A stretch of 64,000 nt of DNA, from contig NZ_JADDRL010000007.1 in the NCBI RefSeq assembly GCF_021538895.1, positions 87,459 through 151,458 of the forward strand, written 5' to 3'. The DNA comes from Streptomyces olivochromogenes. GTDB taxonomy: Bacteria > Actinomycetota > Actinomycetes > Streptomycetales > Streptomycetaceae. The position numbers and the translations under genes were made by a program. The notes under the pieces are model-generated. The model had not been told where the DNA came from and made no database searches. It saw nothing but the letters and a program-made list of their open reading frames with translations. Positions 30,374 to 38,147 of the stretch are shown here, piece by piece. Positions within the stretch are counted from its first letter, which is position 1. Every line of letters begins with the position of its first letter.

Positions 30374-30691
30374 ATGGGCAAGCCCGACACCCGCCGCCTG
30401 GACAAGACGATCCAGCAGAACGAACGCAAGTTGAAGGCCGTCCGCAATCGCGAGATGTGGCCGCTGGACGGACGCGAACGCCGCGCGATCCTGCGGGCCG
30501 CCGCCGGCGGCTCGTACAAGACCCTCCGGGGCCGCAGCACCGACCGCGCCGACCGGCGCCTTGAGTCCGCGTGGCTGTCCGCCGAGACGCGGCTGATCGC
30601 GGAGATCACCGCCCTGCAGACCGAGCGGCAACGGGTCGTGCGCGAGGTCGCTACCGCCAAGGCTGCCAAGAAGTCCTCGGGGTGGTGGTGA
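30374..30691 (+). CDS. Small basic coiled-coil protein of the transfer operon
   Basis: 105 residues, strongly basic: MGKPDTRRLDKTIQQNERKL, GRERRAILRAAAGGSYKTLR, and a C-terminal helix EITALQTERQRVVREVATAK ending SSGWW. DNA binding is possible from the charge alone. ATG 30374 follows the RRQRL gene after 2 bases (CTGAGGAG upstream). The tail SSGWW recurs as SSWW at the end of the next protein. Confidence 0.68.
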   Translation: MGKPDTRRLDKTIQQNERKLKAVRNREMWPLDGRERRAILRAAAGGSYKTLRGRSTDRADRRLESAWLSAETRLIAEITALQTERQRVVREVATAKAAKKSSGWW

Positions 30692-30864
30692 GCATGGCGG
30701 GGAGGGACACGCCGCCTGGCGAGTGCCCGCAGTGCTGGCAGCACGCCCACGACCGGCGCGCACACCGCAGCCTCGGTCCGCGGGAGGACTGCCCGCAGTG
30801 CGTGGACCACATGGTCAACGGCCACCCCTACCTCGTGCCCAAGAAGAAGTCGAGCTGGTGGTGA
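30688..30864 (+). CDS. Small zinc-ribbon-like protein
   Basis: 58 residues with two CPQC knuckles (GECPQCWQHAHDRRAH and EDCPQCVDHMVNGH), a likely four-cysteine zinc site, ending KKKSSWW. GTG 30688 overlaps the previous stop (GTGA); ATG 30694 is the alternative. Function unknown; the shared C-terminal (S)SWW suggests a common interaction partner or ancestry with the preceding protein. Confidence 0.62.
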   Translation: MSMAGRDTPPGECPQCWQHAHDRRAHRSLGPREDCPQCVDHMVNGHPYLVPKKKSSWW

Positions 30865-30950
30865 GCGTGGACCGCTGTTGCCCCGCCGCGCCCTGCAGCC
30901 CGCCCCGGCCCGCAAGCGCCAGGAACAGCAAGGGCAGCACGTAGCAACGC

Positions 30951-30994
30951 CCCGGGGGCGGTCGTCCCGGCCAAGGAAACAGGCCGCCCCCGGG
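30951..30994 (+). terminator. GC hairpin before traB
   Basis: CCCGGGGGCGG (30951-30961) pairs with CCGCCCCCGGG (30984-30994). It lies in the 167-bp gap between the zinc protein and TraB genes and may lower TraB expression relative to upstream genes. Confidence 0.55.
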
Positions 30995-31031
30995 CCACCC
31001 ACCACCCGTTGAGCAGCAGGGAGTTCTCAGC

Positions 31032-33113
31032 ATGACGGAAAGCACGACAGGCCCGCACCTGCGGCCCGTGCCCGACACCGGCCCCGACGACGACGCCCCG
31101 GCAGCCCCCGTCCCGGTCGACAACCCCACGTTGCCGGACCCGAAGGTGACCATCGAGAAGCGCAAACCGGTCCTTGCCGGATGGCTCACCAACCGGCGGG
31201 ACTTCCTCGCCACCGCCCGCCACGCGGGCGCGAACGTCGGCTACGCCGCCCTGTATCACGGGGTGCGGATCCCGGTGTACGCCGGACGCCTCGCCCTCAT
31301 GTCCCCCCGCGGCGCATGCCGGTTCGTGGCGACGACGAACCGATGGGTGTGGGACCGCGAGGCCGCACCGCTACGGGAGTTCGCGGTCCGCACCGAGGAC
31401 GTCGAGGAGTACATGCGCCTGGCCCGGCTCCGCGCCGGCCGCATCCGCCTGCGCGGCCTGGTCACCCTCGTTGCGGCCGTGTTCGGTCTGGGCTTTGCCC
31501 TGTACCTGTACGTGCTGGCCCCCGCCTACCTGTACGCGTTCGCCGCCGGCGGCGTGCTGCTCCTCGGAATCGGTGGGCAGCAGCCCGACGCCCCGGTGGT
31601 CGGGCCGGCGGTGCTGAAGACCGAGGTCCAGAAGCTGACCGGCTCGATCGTCCTGCGCGGCCTGGACTCGATCGGGAACGCGAAGATCACGGCCGCGATC
31701 AAGAAGGGCGGGGACATGAACGGGCTGCGGTTCGTCTCGGAGATCGTCCGTGACGGGCCCGGCTACCGCGCCGACCTGGACCTGCCCTACGGCGTCACGC
31801 CCGAGGACATCATGGACGCACGCAAGCCGCTCGCCTCCGGCCTGCGCCGCAAGGTCGGCTGTGTGTGGCCCTCGCCCGACCCCGACCAGCACGAAGGACG
31901 TCTGGTGCTGTGGGTCGGCGACCGGCCCATGAACGAGACGACGAAACCCGCGTGGCCGCTGCTGAAGGACGGCAGCGTGGACCTGTTCAAGCCCGTCGTC
32001 TTCGGCAACGACCAGCGCATGCGCTGGGTCGAGGTGACGCTGATGTTCGTCTCGATCGTCATCGCCTCGGTGCCCCGCATGGGCAAGACCTTCCTCATGC
32101 GGCTGCTGCTGCTCATCGCCGCCCTCGACCCCCGGTCCCAGATCTACGCGTTCGACTTCAAAGGCACCGGCGACTTCGGCGCCCTGGAACCGATCTGCCA
32201 CCGCTACCGCGCCGGCGACGACGAAGACGACATCGAATACGTCGTGCAGTCGCTGAGGGAACTGCGCGAAGAACTGCGCCGCCGCGCGAAGGTCATCAAG
32301 TCCCTTCCCCGCACCCGGTGCCCGCAGTCGAAGGTCACGCCCGAACTCGCCAACGACAAGAGCCTCGGACTGCACCCGATCGTGGTGGCATCGGACGAGT
32401 GCCAAGTGCCCTTCGAGCACGACAAGTACGGCGCGGAAGTCGAAGAGATCTGCACCGACATCACCAAGCGCGGGCCCGCCCTCGGCATCATCGGCATCTT
32501 CGGCACCCAGCGCCCCGACGCGAAGTCCCTGCCCCCGGGCATCAGCGCCAACGCCGTGCTCCGGTTCTGCCTGAAGGTCATGGGCCACACCGCCAACGAC
32601 ATGGTCCTGGGCACCGGCGCCTACAAGGCAGGCATCCGCGCCACGATGTTCTCCCGCTCAGACCGGGGAATCTGCTGGATGGCCGGTGAGGGCGACGACG
32701 CCCGCATCGTCGCCTCCGCGTTCGTCGACGCGGTCGACGCCGAACGCGTCGTCCTCCGTGCACGCAAGATGCGCGAGGAGTACGGCAACATCACCGGCCA
32801 CGCCATCGGCAACGGCCCGGAAACCGCCGGGACCGGATCCGACATCCTCGCCGACGTCCTCGACGTCATCGCCGCCGACGAGAAGGCCGTGTGGTGCGAG
32901 CGGATCGCCGCCCGGCTCACCGCCGCCCACCCCGACACCTACGCCGGATGGACCGGCGAGAACGTCACCACCGCCCTCAAGCCCTGGGGCATCAAGACAG
33001 GGCAGGTCTGGGGCACCACCGACGACGGCGAGGGCGCCAACCGGCGCGGCATCAAGCGCTCCGACATCACCGCCGCGATTACACGGCGTAACGCCGACCG
33101 GGCCGCCGCCTAG
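31032..33113 (+). CDS. traB: TraB-type FtsK/SpoIIIE DNA translocase
   Basis: 693 residues. Moves double-stranded element DNA to the recipient as a hexameric pump at hyphal contacts, by analogy with pSAM2/pSVH1 TraB. Two membrane segments occupy about residues 140-180 (VTLVAAVFGLGFALYLYVLA, LYAFAAGGVLLLGIG). The motor has Walker A-like IASVPRMGKTFLMRLLLL (about 345), Walker B near IVVASDECQVPFEHD and FGTQRPDAKSLPPGISANAV. A C-terminal winged-helix region (ERIAARLTAAHPDTYAGWTG to ITAAITRRN) would recognise the clt locus. ATG 31032 has GGGAG upstream. Confidence 0.9.
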   Translation: MTESTTGPHLRPVPDTGPDDDAPAAPVPVDNPTLPDPKVTIEKRKPVLAGWLTNRRDFLATARHAGANVGYAALYHGVRIPVYAGRLALMSPRGACRFVATTNRWVWDREAAPLREFAVRTEDVEEYMRLARLRAGRIRLRGLVTLVAAVFGLGFALYLYVLAPAYLYAFAAGGVLLLGIGGQQPDAPVVGPAVLKTEVQKLTGSIVLRGLDSIGNAKITAAIKKGGDMNGLRFVSEIVRDGPGYRADLDLPYGVTPEDIMDARKPLASGLRRKVGCVWPSPDPDQHEGRLVLWVGDRPMNETTKPAWPLLKDGSVDLFKPVVFGNDQRMRWVEVTLMFVSIVIASVPRMGKTFLMRLLLLIAALDPRSQIYAFDFKGTGDFGALEPICHRYRAGDDEDDIEYVVQSLRELREELRRRAKVIKSLPRTRCPQSKVTPELANDKSLGLHPIVVASDECQVPFEHDKYGAEVEEICTDITKRGPALGIIGIFGTQRPDAKSLPPGISANAVLRFCLKVMGHTANDMVLGTGAYKAGIRATMFSRSDRGICWMAGEGDDARIVASAFVDAVDAERVVLRARKMREEYGNITGHAIGNGPETAGTGSDILADVLDVIAADEKAVWCERIAARLTAAHPDTYAGWTGENVTTALKPWGIKTGQVWGTTDDGEGANRRGIKRSDITAAITRRNADRAAA

Positions 33114-33263
33114 GCCCAGCAGCGGTGCTAGACCTAGCAGCCGCCATCGCTAGGTCTAGCACTCCCACTAGCACCCCGCACGGCCGCTGATCAGCCAACT
33201 AGCGTCTAGCGGCCCACCTGCGGAAACACCCCGAAACCGCCCTTGGAAGGGATGTGAGCCCCG

Positions 33264-33533
33264 GTGGCTCTCGCTAGCCTCGCCCTCCTGCTACTCCTCG
33301 CCGGTTACGCAGTGTTATGTGCGATCTGGCCTTTCGCCCGGTGCCGGAAGTGCTCCGGCACCGGCATCCGGCAGGCCCGTCGCACCGTCGAACTGTGCCG
33401 CCGCTGCCACGGGCGCCGGTATCGGCTCCGCATCGGCCGCCGCCTGCTCAACACCGGACGCGACATCCACCGCGCCGGCACCCGACACCCCCACCGCCAC
33501 GACTCCGGCGGGGAGTTCACCCCATGGCCGTGA
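33264..33533 (+). CDS. Small membrane protein with a CxxCxGxG-like zinc motif
   Basis: 89 residues. N-terminal membrane segment LASLALLLLLAGYAVLCAIW, then CRKCSGTGIRQ and CRRCHGRRYRL, a DnaJ-like zinc pair, and a basic His-rich tail. GTG 33264 with GGAAGGG upstream. Its end overlaps the next ATG. Spd-type accessory membrane protein by context. Confidence 0.68.
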   Translation: MALASLALLLLLAGYAVLCAIWPFARCRKCSGTGIRQARRTVELCRRCHGRRYRLRIGRRLLNTGRDIHRAGTRHPHRHDSGGEFTPWP

Positions 33534-33712
33534 CCGTCTCACTCGTCTTCCTCTTCGGCCTCGTCCTGTTCTTCCTGCTGCGCTCCCACAGCCTCAGCGC
33601 CGGAGCCGCGTTCACCGCCGTGATGTTCGGGTTCTTCCTCGCCTCCACCGGCGCCGCCGGACCCATCAACGACATGGCCACCGCCATCGTCCACGCCATC
33701 CCCAACCCGTAA
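33524..33712 (+). CDS. Two-span small membrane protein (SpdA/holin-like)
   Basis: 62 residues. MAVTVSLVFLFGLVLFFLLR and GAAFTAVMFGFFLASTGAAG are two hydrophobic helices; the tail is NDMATAIVHAIPNP. It overlaps the previous gene by 10 bp. Such proteins are frequent next to traB in Streptomyces elements; function in spread is inferred. Confidence 0.68.
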   Translation: MAVTVSLVFLFGLVLFFLLRSHSLSAGAAFTAVMFGFFLASTGAAGPINDMATAIVHAIPNP

Positions 33713-33729
33713 CCGGCCTCAGCAATCCC

Positions 33730-33755
33730 GCTCGGGCACCAAGGGGTGCCCGAGC
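33730..33755 (+). terminator. Hairpin downstream of the two-span protein gene
   Basis: GCTCGGGCACC (33730-33740), a 4-base loop, GGTGCCCGAGC (33745-33755). Stable; no T-run. Confidence 0.6.
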
Positions 33756-33786
33756 CTGGCTCACCCACCCCCGGAAGGGGTTCTGC

Positions 33787-34263
33787 ATGCAGCCCAACAA
33801 TGCTTCCACCACGGCGGCCGCGGGCGCCGGACTGAGCGAGGCTCAGGCCGAGGCTGAGGCTCGCCGGATCATCGCCGACGCCTACCGGCCCACCGCCTAT
33901 CGCGACGACACCCCGGTGCCCGCCCACGGCGACACCCCGCCCGTGGTCCAGCCCGGACGGCCCCCGATGAGCCAGGGCGCCACGGATGCCAGCGTGCTCA
34001 TGCTCGCGGGCGGCGCCGCCACCGCCATGGTCGGTGGCACGGCGGCCGCGCTCATGTACGTGTCCCAGTTCGCCGACCCGGTCGTGTGCGGCCTTGCGTT
34101 CGGCGCCCCCACCGCCCTCGTGCTCGCGCTCGCCCGGCTCGCCAAGCGCGCGAAGCCCGCCCCGGACGTCCACCACCACTACCAGGGACCCGTCCACCAG
34201 GACCGGCGCACCGTCCACAGCCGAACCACCGGGGTGTGGGCCAAGACCAACAACCAGCACTGA
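33787..34263 (+). CDS. Membrane protein of the transfer region (Spd-like)
   Basis: 158 residues. N-terminal Ala/Glu-rich helix (GLSEAQAEAEARRIIADAYR), Pro-rich linker, two membrane segments (SVLMLAGGAATAMVGGTAAA, VVCGLAFGAPTALVLALARL) and a His-rich tail (APDVHHHYQGPVHQDRRTVH). GGAAGGGG sits about 9 bases before ATG 33787. Similar proteins follow traB in other elements; exact family not recognised. Confidence 0.68.
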   Translation: MQPNNASTTAAAGAGLSEAQAEAEARRIIADAYRPTAYRDDTPVPAHGDTPPVVQPGRPPMSQGATDASVLMLAGGAATAMVGGTAAALMYVSQFADPVVCGLAFGAPTALVLALARLAKRAKPAPDVHHHYQGPVHQDRRTVHSRTTGVWAKTNNQH

Positions 34264-34267
34264 CGCC

Positions 34268-34310
34268 AAGGGCGGCCCCCGCCTCACGCCAATGAATCGG
34301 GGCCGCCCTT
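34268..34310 (+). terminator. Terminator at the end of the transfer region
   Basis: AAGGGCGGCCCC (34268-34279) and GGGGCCGCCCTT (34299-34310) around a 19-base loop, 5 bases after the stop; separates transfer from methylation/replication genes. Confidence 0.72.
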
Positions 34311-34350
34311 GCCCAACCGTCCTCAACAGACCTGTTGGAGGTCTCCCAGC

Positions 34351-35079
34351 ATGACCCAATCCACCGACATTCGGCGAGATGGCCACCGGCCGTTACTGCT
34401 GGATCTGTTCTCGTGCGCCGGCGGCGCGGCGATGGGATACCTGCGCGCCGGTTTCCGCGTGCACGGCTGTGACATCGCCGACCGGTCCAACTACCCGTTC
34501 CCGTACCACCGGGGCGACGCCTTGGAGCACCTTGCCCACCTGATGACCACGGGGGAGATCGAGCGGTACGCGTTCGTGCACGCCTCGCCGCCCTGCCAGG
34601 CCAAGTGCACCCTGAGCATCGGCACCAACCAGGCCAAGGGCTGGGGCGGAACGCACGTCGACCTGGTCGCCCCCACACGGGAGTTGCTCGACAGGACGGG
34701 CCTGCCGTATGTCATCGAGCAGCCCAACGGCCGTGCCGAGATCCGCAAGGACCTCTGGCTGTGCGGCGAGATGTACGGGCTCGGCGTCCTCCGGCACCGC
34801 AACTTCGAGTTGGGGGGCTGGACCGCTCCGCAACCCGTCCACCCGCGCCATCGGGGGCGGGTGCGTGGCTACCGCCACGGCGAGTACCACGAGGGGCCCT
34901 ACGTCGCTCCGTACGGCAACGGCGGCGGCAAGCCGACCGTCCCGGAGCTGCAAGCGGCCATGGGCATCACGTGGACGAACGTGCGCGAGGAGCTGACTGA
35001 GGCCATCCCACCCGCCTACACCGAGTACATCGGTCGCGCCTTTCGTGTCTCCCGCGCCGGGCTGGGGGTGGCGGCATGA
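34351..35079 (+). CDS. Orphan C5-cytosine DNA methyltransferase
   Basis: 242 residues, short for the family. Motif I LLLDLFSCAGGAAMGYLRAG, motif II area VHGCDIADR, catalytic motif IV in HASPPCQAKCT, motif VI variant VIEQPNGRAEI (Glu kept) and a motif X-like AIPPAYTEYIGRAF near the end. No restriction enzyme is adjacent. The target recognition region is short, as in phage-type enzymes. GGAGGT lies 8 bases before ATG 34351. Its stop overlaps the Prim-Pol start, so it is expressed with replication and may protect incoming DNA from host restriction. Confidence 0.85.
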   Translation: MTQSTDIRRDGHRPLLLDLFSCAGGAAMGYLRAGFRVHGCDIADRSNYPFPYHRGDALEHLAHLMTTGEIERYAFVHASPPCQAKCTLSIGTNQAKGWGGTHVDLVAPTRELLDRTGLPYVIEQPNGRAEIRKDLWLCGEMYGLGVLRHRNFELGGWTAPQPVHPRHRGRVRGYRHGEYHEGPYVAPYGNGGGKPTVPELQAAMGITWTNVREELTEAIPPAYTEYIGRAFRVSRAGLGVAA

Positions 35080-35915
35080 TCGAGCACCAGAACACCGCCC
35101 TCGACCTGGCCGCCTCCCAGATTCCGGTCCTGCCGCTGCGGGTGGGCAAGGTGCCGTTCGGCAACTGCCGCAGGTGCGCCGACAACGCATGCGGCGGCAG
35201 GCCCAACATGAAAACCCCCGGGCCCTGCACCTGCGTTGGCCCGTGCCACGCCTGGGCCGCCGCCACCACCGACCCGACCGTCATCCGCTCCGGCATCTGG
35301 CGCCACGCGTGGGTGCGGGCGACTGCGGTCGCCTACCACCCCGGCGGGGCGGGGCTGACGGTCGTGGACCTCGACGACGCCGACGCGGTCACGTGGGCAC
35401 GCGAGAACCTGCCCGCCACACGAACCGTGCCCACCAACCGTGGAGAGCACTGGATCTACCTGGGGTCGATGCGGTCCGTCAACGCAGTACGGCCCGGCGT
35501 GGACATCAAGTCCCGCATGGCCTACGCCCGTTGGCTCGGATGGGGGACCGGCACCATGGCGGCGCTGCCGGACGTCGTGCGCGCGCTGACCGTGAAGGTA
35601 CCCGCCACTGTCCGGCCGGCGCCGCAGGCCCTCACCGTGTCCGCACGGGCCGGTGGCGGGGAGTGCCGTCACCGCACGCCCGCCTACCTGGACCGTGGCA
35701 TCGCGATGGCAGAGCAGCGCATCACCGCGGCCTCCACCGCCGTGCACGCCACGGTCTACCGCACCTTCCTCGCCGTGCTATCGACGCATGGCCGGTGCGG
35801 CTGCCTCACCGACGCCCACGTGGCCCGGCTGTTCACCGCCGCCCAGTCCAAGGGCGAATCCGCCCGGCATTGCACCGATGCGTGGATCAACGCCCGCACC
35901 GCACTGGGGATGTAG
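35076..35915 (+). CDS. Bifunctional DNA primase/polymerase (Prim-Pol, AEP type)
   Basis: 279 residues. Cysteine-rich N-terminal insert (GNCRRCADNACGG, GPCTCVGPCHAW) typical of actinobacterial Prim-Pol, catalytic acidic motif LTVVDLDDADAVTWA (about 95-108) and the HxY-like GEHWIYLGS (about 127). It primes and extends element DNA during rolling or theta replication of the excised circle. It overlaps the methyltransferase stop (ATGA) and is followed after 2 bases by the helicase-like gene. Confidence 0.85.
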   Translation: MIEHQNTALDLAASQIPVLPLRVGKVPFGNCRRCADNACGGRPNMKTPGPCTCVGPCHAWAAATTDPTVIRSGIWRHAWVRATAVAYHPGGAGLTVVDLDDADAVTWARENLPATRTVPTNRGEHWIYLGSMRSVNAVRPGVDIKSRMAYARWLGWGTGTMAALPDVVRALTVKVPATVRPAPQALTVSARAGGGECRHRTPAYLDRGIAMAEQRITAASTAVHATVYRTFLAVLSTHGRCGCLTDAHVARLFTAAQSKGESARHCTDAWINARTALGM

Positions 35916-35917
35916 CC

Positions 35918-37393
35918 ATGCCCGAGGACGAGAAGACTCCGGCCCGCCAGATCATCACCGACTACGCACAAGCGCACTTCCGGTACTTCCGCACCATCGA
36001 CGGCACCGTCTACGCGCAGAAGAACGGCCACCCCGTCGCCCGGCCCATCCGCTCCCAGGGCACGACCGGGAGCCACCGTCAGGAACTCATGGTCGGCCTC
36101 TTCAAAGACGGCATCGGCGTGTTCAACGGCACGGCACTCAAGGAGGCGTTGGACTTGATCGAAGCACTCGCCCTGACCGAAGGCGTACAGCCCACCCACA
36201 TCCGCGTGGCGCCCGGGTTCGACGGAGCGACGTGGCTGGACCTGGGCCGCGACGACGGCCAGTGCGTCCGCATCCACCCCACCGGCTGGGACATCCTCAC
36301 CCCCAACCCGAAGGAAGTCTGCTGGCGGCGCACCCAGCTCACCGGCGAACTGCCGCTGCCGGCCAAGGACACCGAGGGCAAGGGCATCGACCTCCTGCTC
36401 CGCCTGTGCAACTTCGCCAATGCCGAGACCGAGTGCCTGGCCCTCGCCTGGCTCATCGGCTGCCTGGAACCGTCCGTCCCCGTCCCTGCACCGTTCCTCA
36501 CCGGGCCGCAGGGGGCGGGCAAGTCCACCGGCGGCCGGATGCTGGTGCGCATCATCGAAGGGATGAGTGGCGACCTGCGTCGGGCCCCGAAGGACGAGGA
36601 GAACATGATCACGGCCGTCGCCGCGGGATGGGTCACCGCCCTGGACAACCTCTCCCACCTGCCCCCGGACCTGTCCGACCTCATGTGCTGCATCGTCACC
36701 GGCGCCGAGAGCATCAAACGCGCGCTCTTCACCGACGGCGACGTCGTCCGCTCCCGCTACCGGCGCCCCATGCTCCTGACCGGAATCGACGTCGGCGTCA
36801 TCCGCCCCGACCTCGCCGAACGCCTCCTCCCGCTCCGCCTCGTCCGCCCCCGGGTACGGCGCACCGAGGCAGAGCTGTGGACGGAGTACGCGGAAATCCT
36901 GCCGGTGGTCCTCGGCTCCCTCCTGGACCTGACAGTGAAGGTGCGGGCCGCCGAGGCGGACACCCCCACCGACCTGCGGATGGCCGACTTCGCCCACCTG
37001 TGCGCGCAGCTCGACGCGGCAACCGGCTTCGGCGCACTCAAGGCCTACCGGGCCAGCCTCGACGACCTCAACGACGACGTCATCGAAGGCGACCTCCTGG
37101 CACAAACAGTCCTGCAGCACGCCGCCACGCTCGACCCAGGCACGGAAGTCCGCATGACGTCATCGGAGTGGCTGCACTGCCTCACCAGCCTCTACAGCGG
37201 CGAGGACTGCCGCCCCCTGCCCAAGGGCTGGCCCACCACCGGCAAGGTGCTCTCCGACCGGCTCAAGCGGCTACAGCCCACCCTCGCCGCACGCGGCGTC
37301 CTCATCGACTGGGGCCGCACCAGCGCCGCCCGCTACATCGAAATGACCCGCCCCCCGCTCCCGCCCCCACACCAGCAGGAAGAGGCGTTCTGA
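35918..37393 (+). CDS. Replication ATPase/helicase-like protein paired with Prim-Pol
   Basis: 491 residues. Walker A in APFLTGPQGAGKSTGGRM (about 195) and a Walker B-like segment WVTALDNLSHLPPDLSD; later RPMLLTGIDVGVIRPDLAER resembles the arginine-finger region of phage/plasmid helicases. A C-terminal winged-helix-like part (TSSEWLHCLTSLYSGEDC, KVLSDRLKRLQPTLAARG) may bind the origin. The Prim-Pol plus ATPase pair is the replication module of Prim-Pol AICEs. It ends at a perfect 14-bp terminator. Confidence 0.85.
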   Translation: MPEDEKTPARQIITDYAQAHFRYFRTIDGTVYAQKNGHPVARPIRSQGTTGSHRQELMVGLFKDGIGVFNGTALKEALDLIEALALTEGVQPTHIRVAPGFDGATWLDLGRDDGQCVRIHPTGWDILTPNPKEVCWRRTQLTGELPLPAKDTEGKGIDLLLRLCNFANAETECLALAWLIGCLEPSVPVPAPFLTGPQGAGKSTGGRMLVRIIEGMSGDLRRAPKDEENMITAVAAGWVTALDNLSHLPPDLSDLMCCIVTGAESIKRALFTDGDVVRSRYRRPMLLTGIDVGVIRPDLAERLLPLRLVRPRVRRTEAELWTEYAEILPVVLGSLLDLTVKVRAAEADTPTDLRMADFAHLCAQLDAATGFGALKAYRASLDDLNDDVIEGDLLAQTVLQHAATLDPGTEVRMTSSEWLHCLTSLYSGEDCRPLPKGWPTTGKVLSDRLKRLQPTLAARGVLIDWGRTSAARYIEMTRPPLPPPHQQEEAF

Positions 37394-37421
37394 CCCGCGC
37401 CACCCGGCACCGCACCGAACA

Positions 37422-37460
37422 AGCAAGAGGAGCACCCCGGCCTGGCGTGCTCCTCTTGCT
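37422..37460 (+). terminator. Terminator of the replication operon
   Basis: AGCAAGAGGAGCAC (37422-37435) and GTGCTCCTCTTGCT (37447-37460), an 11-base loop, perfect pairing, then GTTCC. Confidence 0.82.
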
Positions 37461-37570
37461 GTTCCGGCGGCAGCGCCGCCGCTGCACAAGGCGCGCCGCG
37501 AAGCGGCTCCTTCTTCACGCCCTGAGCCGCACCACCACAGACACCACCCCTTGTCTTTCCTAAGAGAAGA

Positions 37571-37783
37571 GACGCTGCGTCACCCACGTCACCAGCCACA
37601 CCAAACCGGTCCCTGACCAGCGGCAACAGCCATGACGCAGACGGCTAAACCTGCGTCATCCCGCGTCACCCGCGTCACGGGTGACAGAGCCCCGCCCCGC
37701 CCCGTGACACGCCCCGAGCTGCCCGCGTCACCGCATAACCACAGGTCAGAGCCTCAAATGACGTGCCTGACGCGATGACGCAG
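37571..37783. other. Iteron-like cluster, probable replication origin
   Basis: About ten copies of GCGTCA or its complement TGACGC and close variants, some followed by CC: for example TGCGTCACC at 37576, ATGACGCAG at 37632, CTGCGTCATCC then two more copies at 37651-37680, CCCGCGTCACC near 37722 and TGACGCGATGACGCAG at 37768-37783. No gene is present in 37394-37857. It lies between the replication genes and xis, where an AICE origin is expected. Confidence 0.65.
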
Positions 37784-37857
37784 AAATCCGCACCTCGGAC
37801 AGGCGCGCTACCTCCACATGGCCCCCAACACTCCTTCGGTCCCTGGGAGATCTCTGC

Positions 37858-38073
37858 ATGGACAAGCCCTGCGTCGACGAACTCGACAACACCCTTGTGC
37901 TCCTCACCGTCGAGGAAGCCGCCCGCCGCCTCCGCATCGGCCGAACCACCTGCTACCAGCTCATCCGCCTGGGGGAGCTGGAATCCATCCCGGTCGGCAG
38001 TCTCCGACGCATCCCCGCCGATGCACCCGCCGAATACGTCGCTCGCCGCCGCGCCCAGCAGCGCGCCGCCTGA
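37858..38073 (+). CDS. xis: Excisionase (Xis), HTH type
   Basis: 71 residues. LLTVEEAARRLRIGRTTCYQ then LIRLGELESIPVGSLRRIPA is the MerR-like excisionase fold that bends att DNA and directs the integrase toward excision. GGGAG precedes ATG 37858. It is 74 bp upstream of the integrase gene, separated by a hairpin, the usual xis-int order of AICEs. Confidence 0.88.
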   Translation: MDKPCVDELDNTLVLLTVEEAARRLRIGRTTCYQLIRLGELESIPVGSLRRIPADAPAEYVARRRAQQRAA

Positions 38074-38083
38074 AATCGCCTTC

Positions 38084-38119
38084 CCGGAGCGCCGCCCCTA
38101 CGTGGGGGCGGCGCTCCGG
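38084..38119 (+). terminator. Perfect 15-bp hairpin between xis and int
   Basis: CCGGAGCGCCGCCCC (38084-38098) and its complement (38105-38119) with a 6-base loop. It would lower integrase expression relative to Xis. Confidence 0.68.
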
Positions 38120-38147
38120 CTCTCTCCGCACCTCAGAAGGAGCCCGC

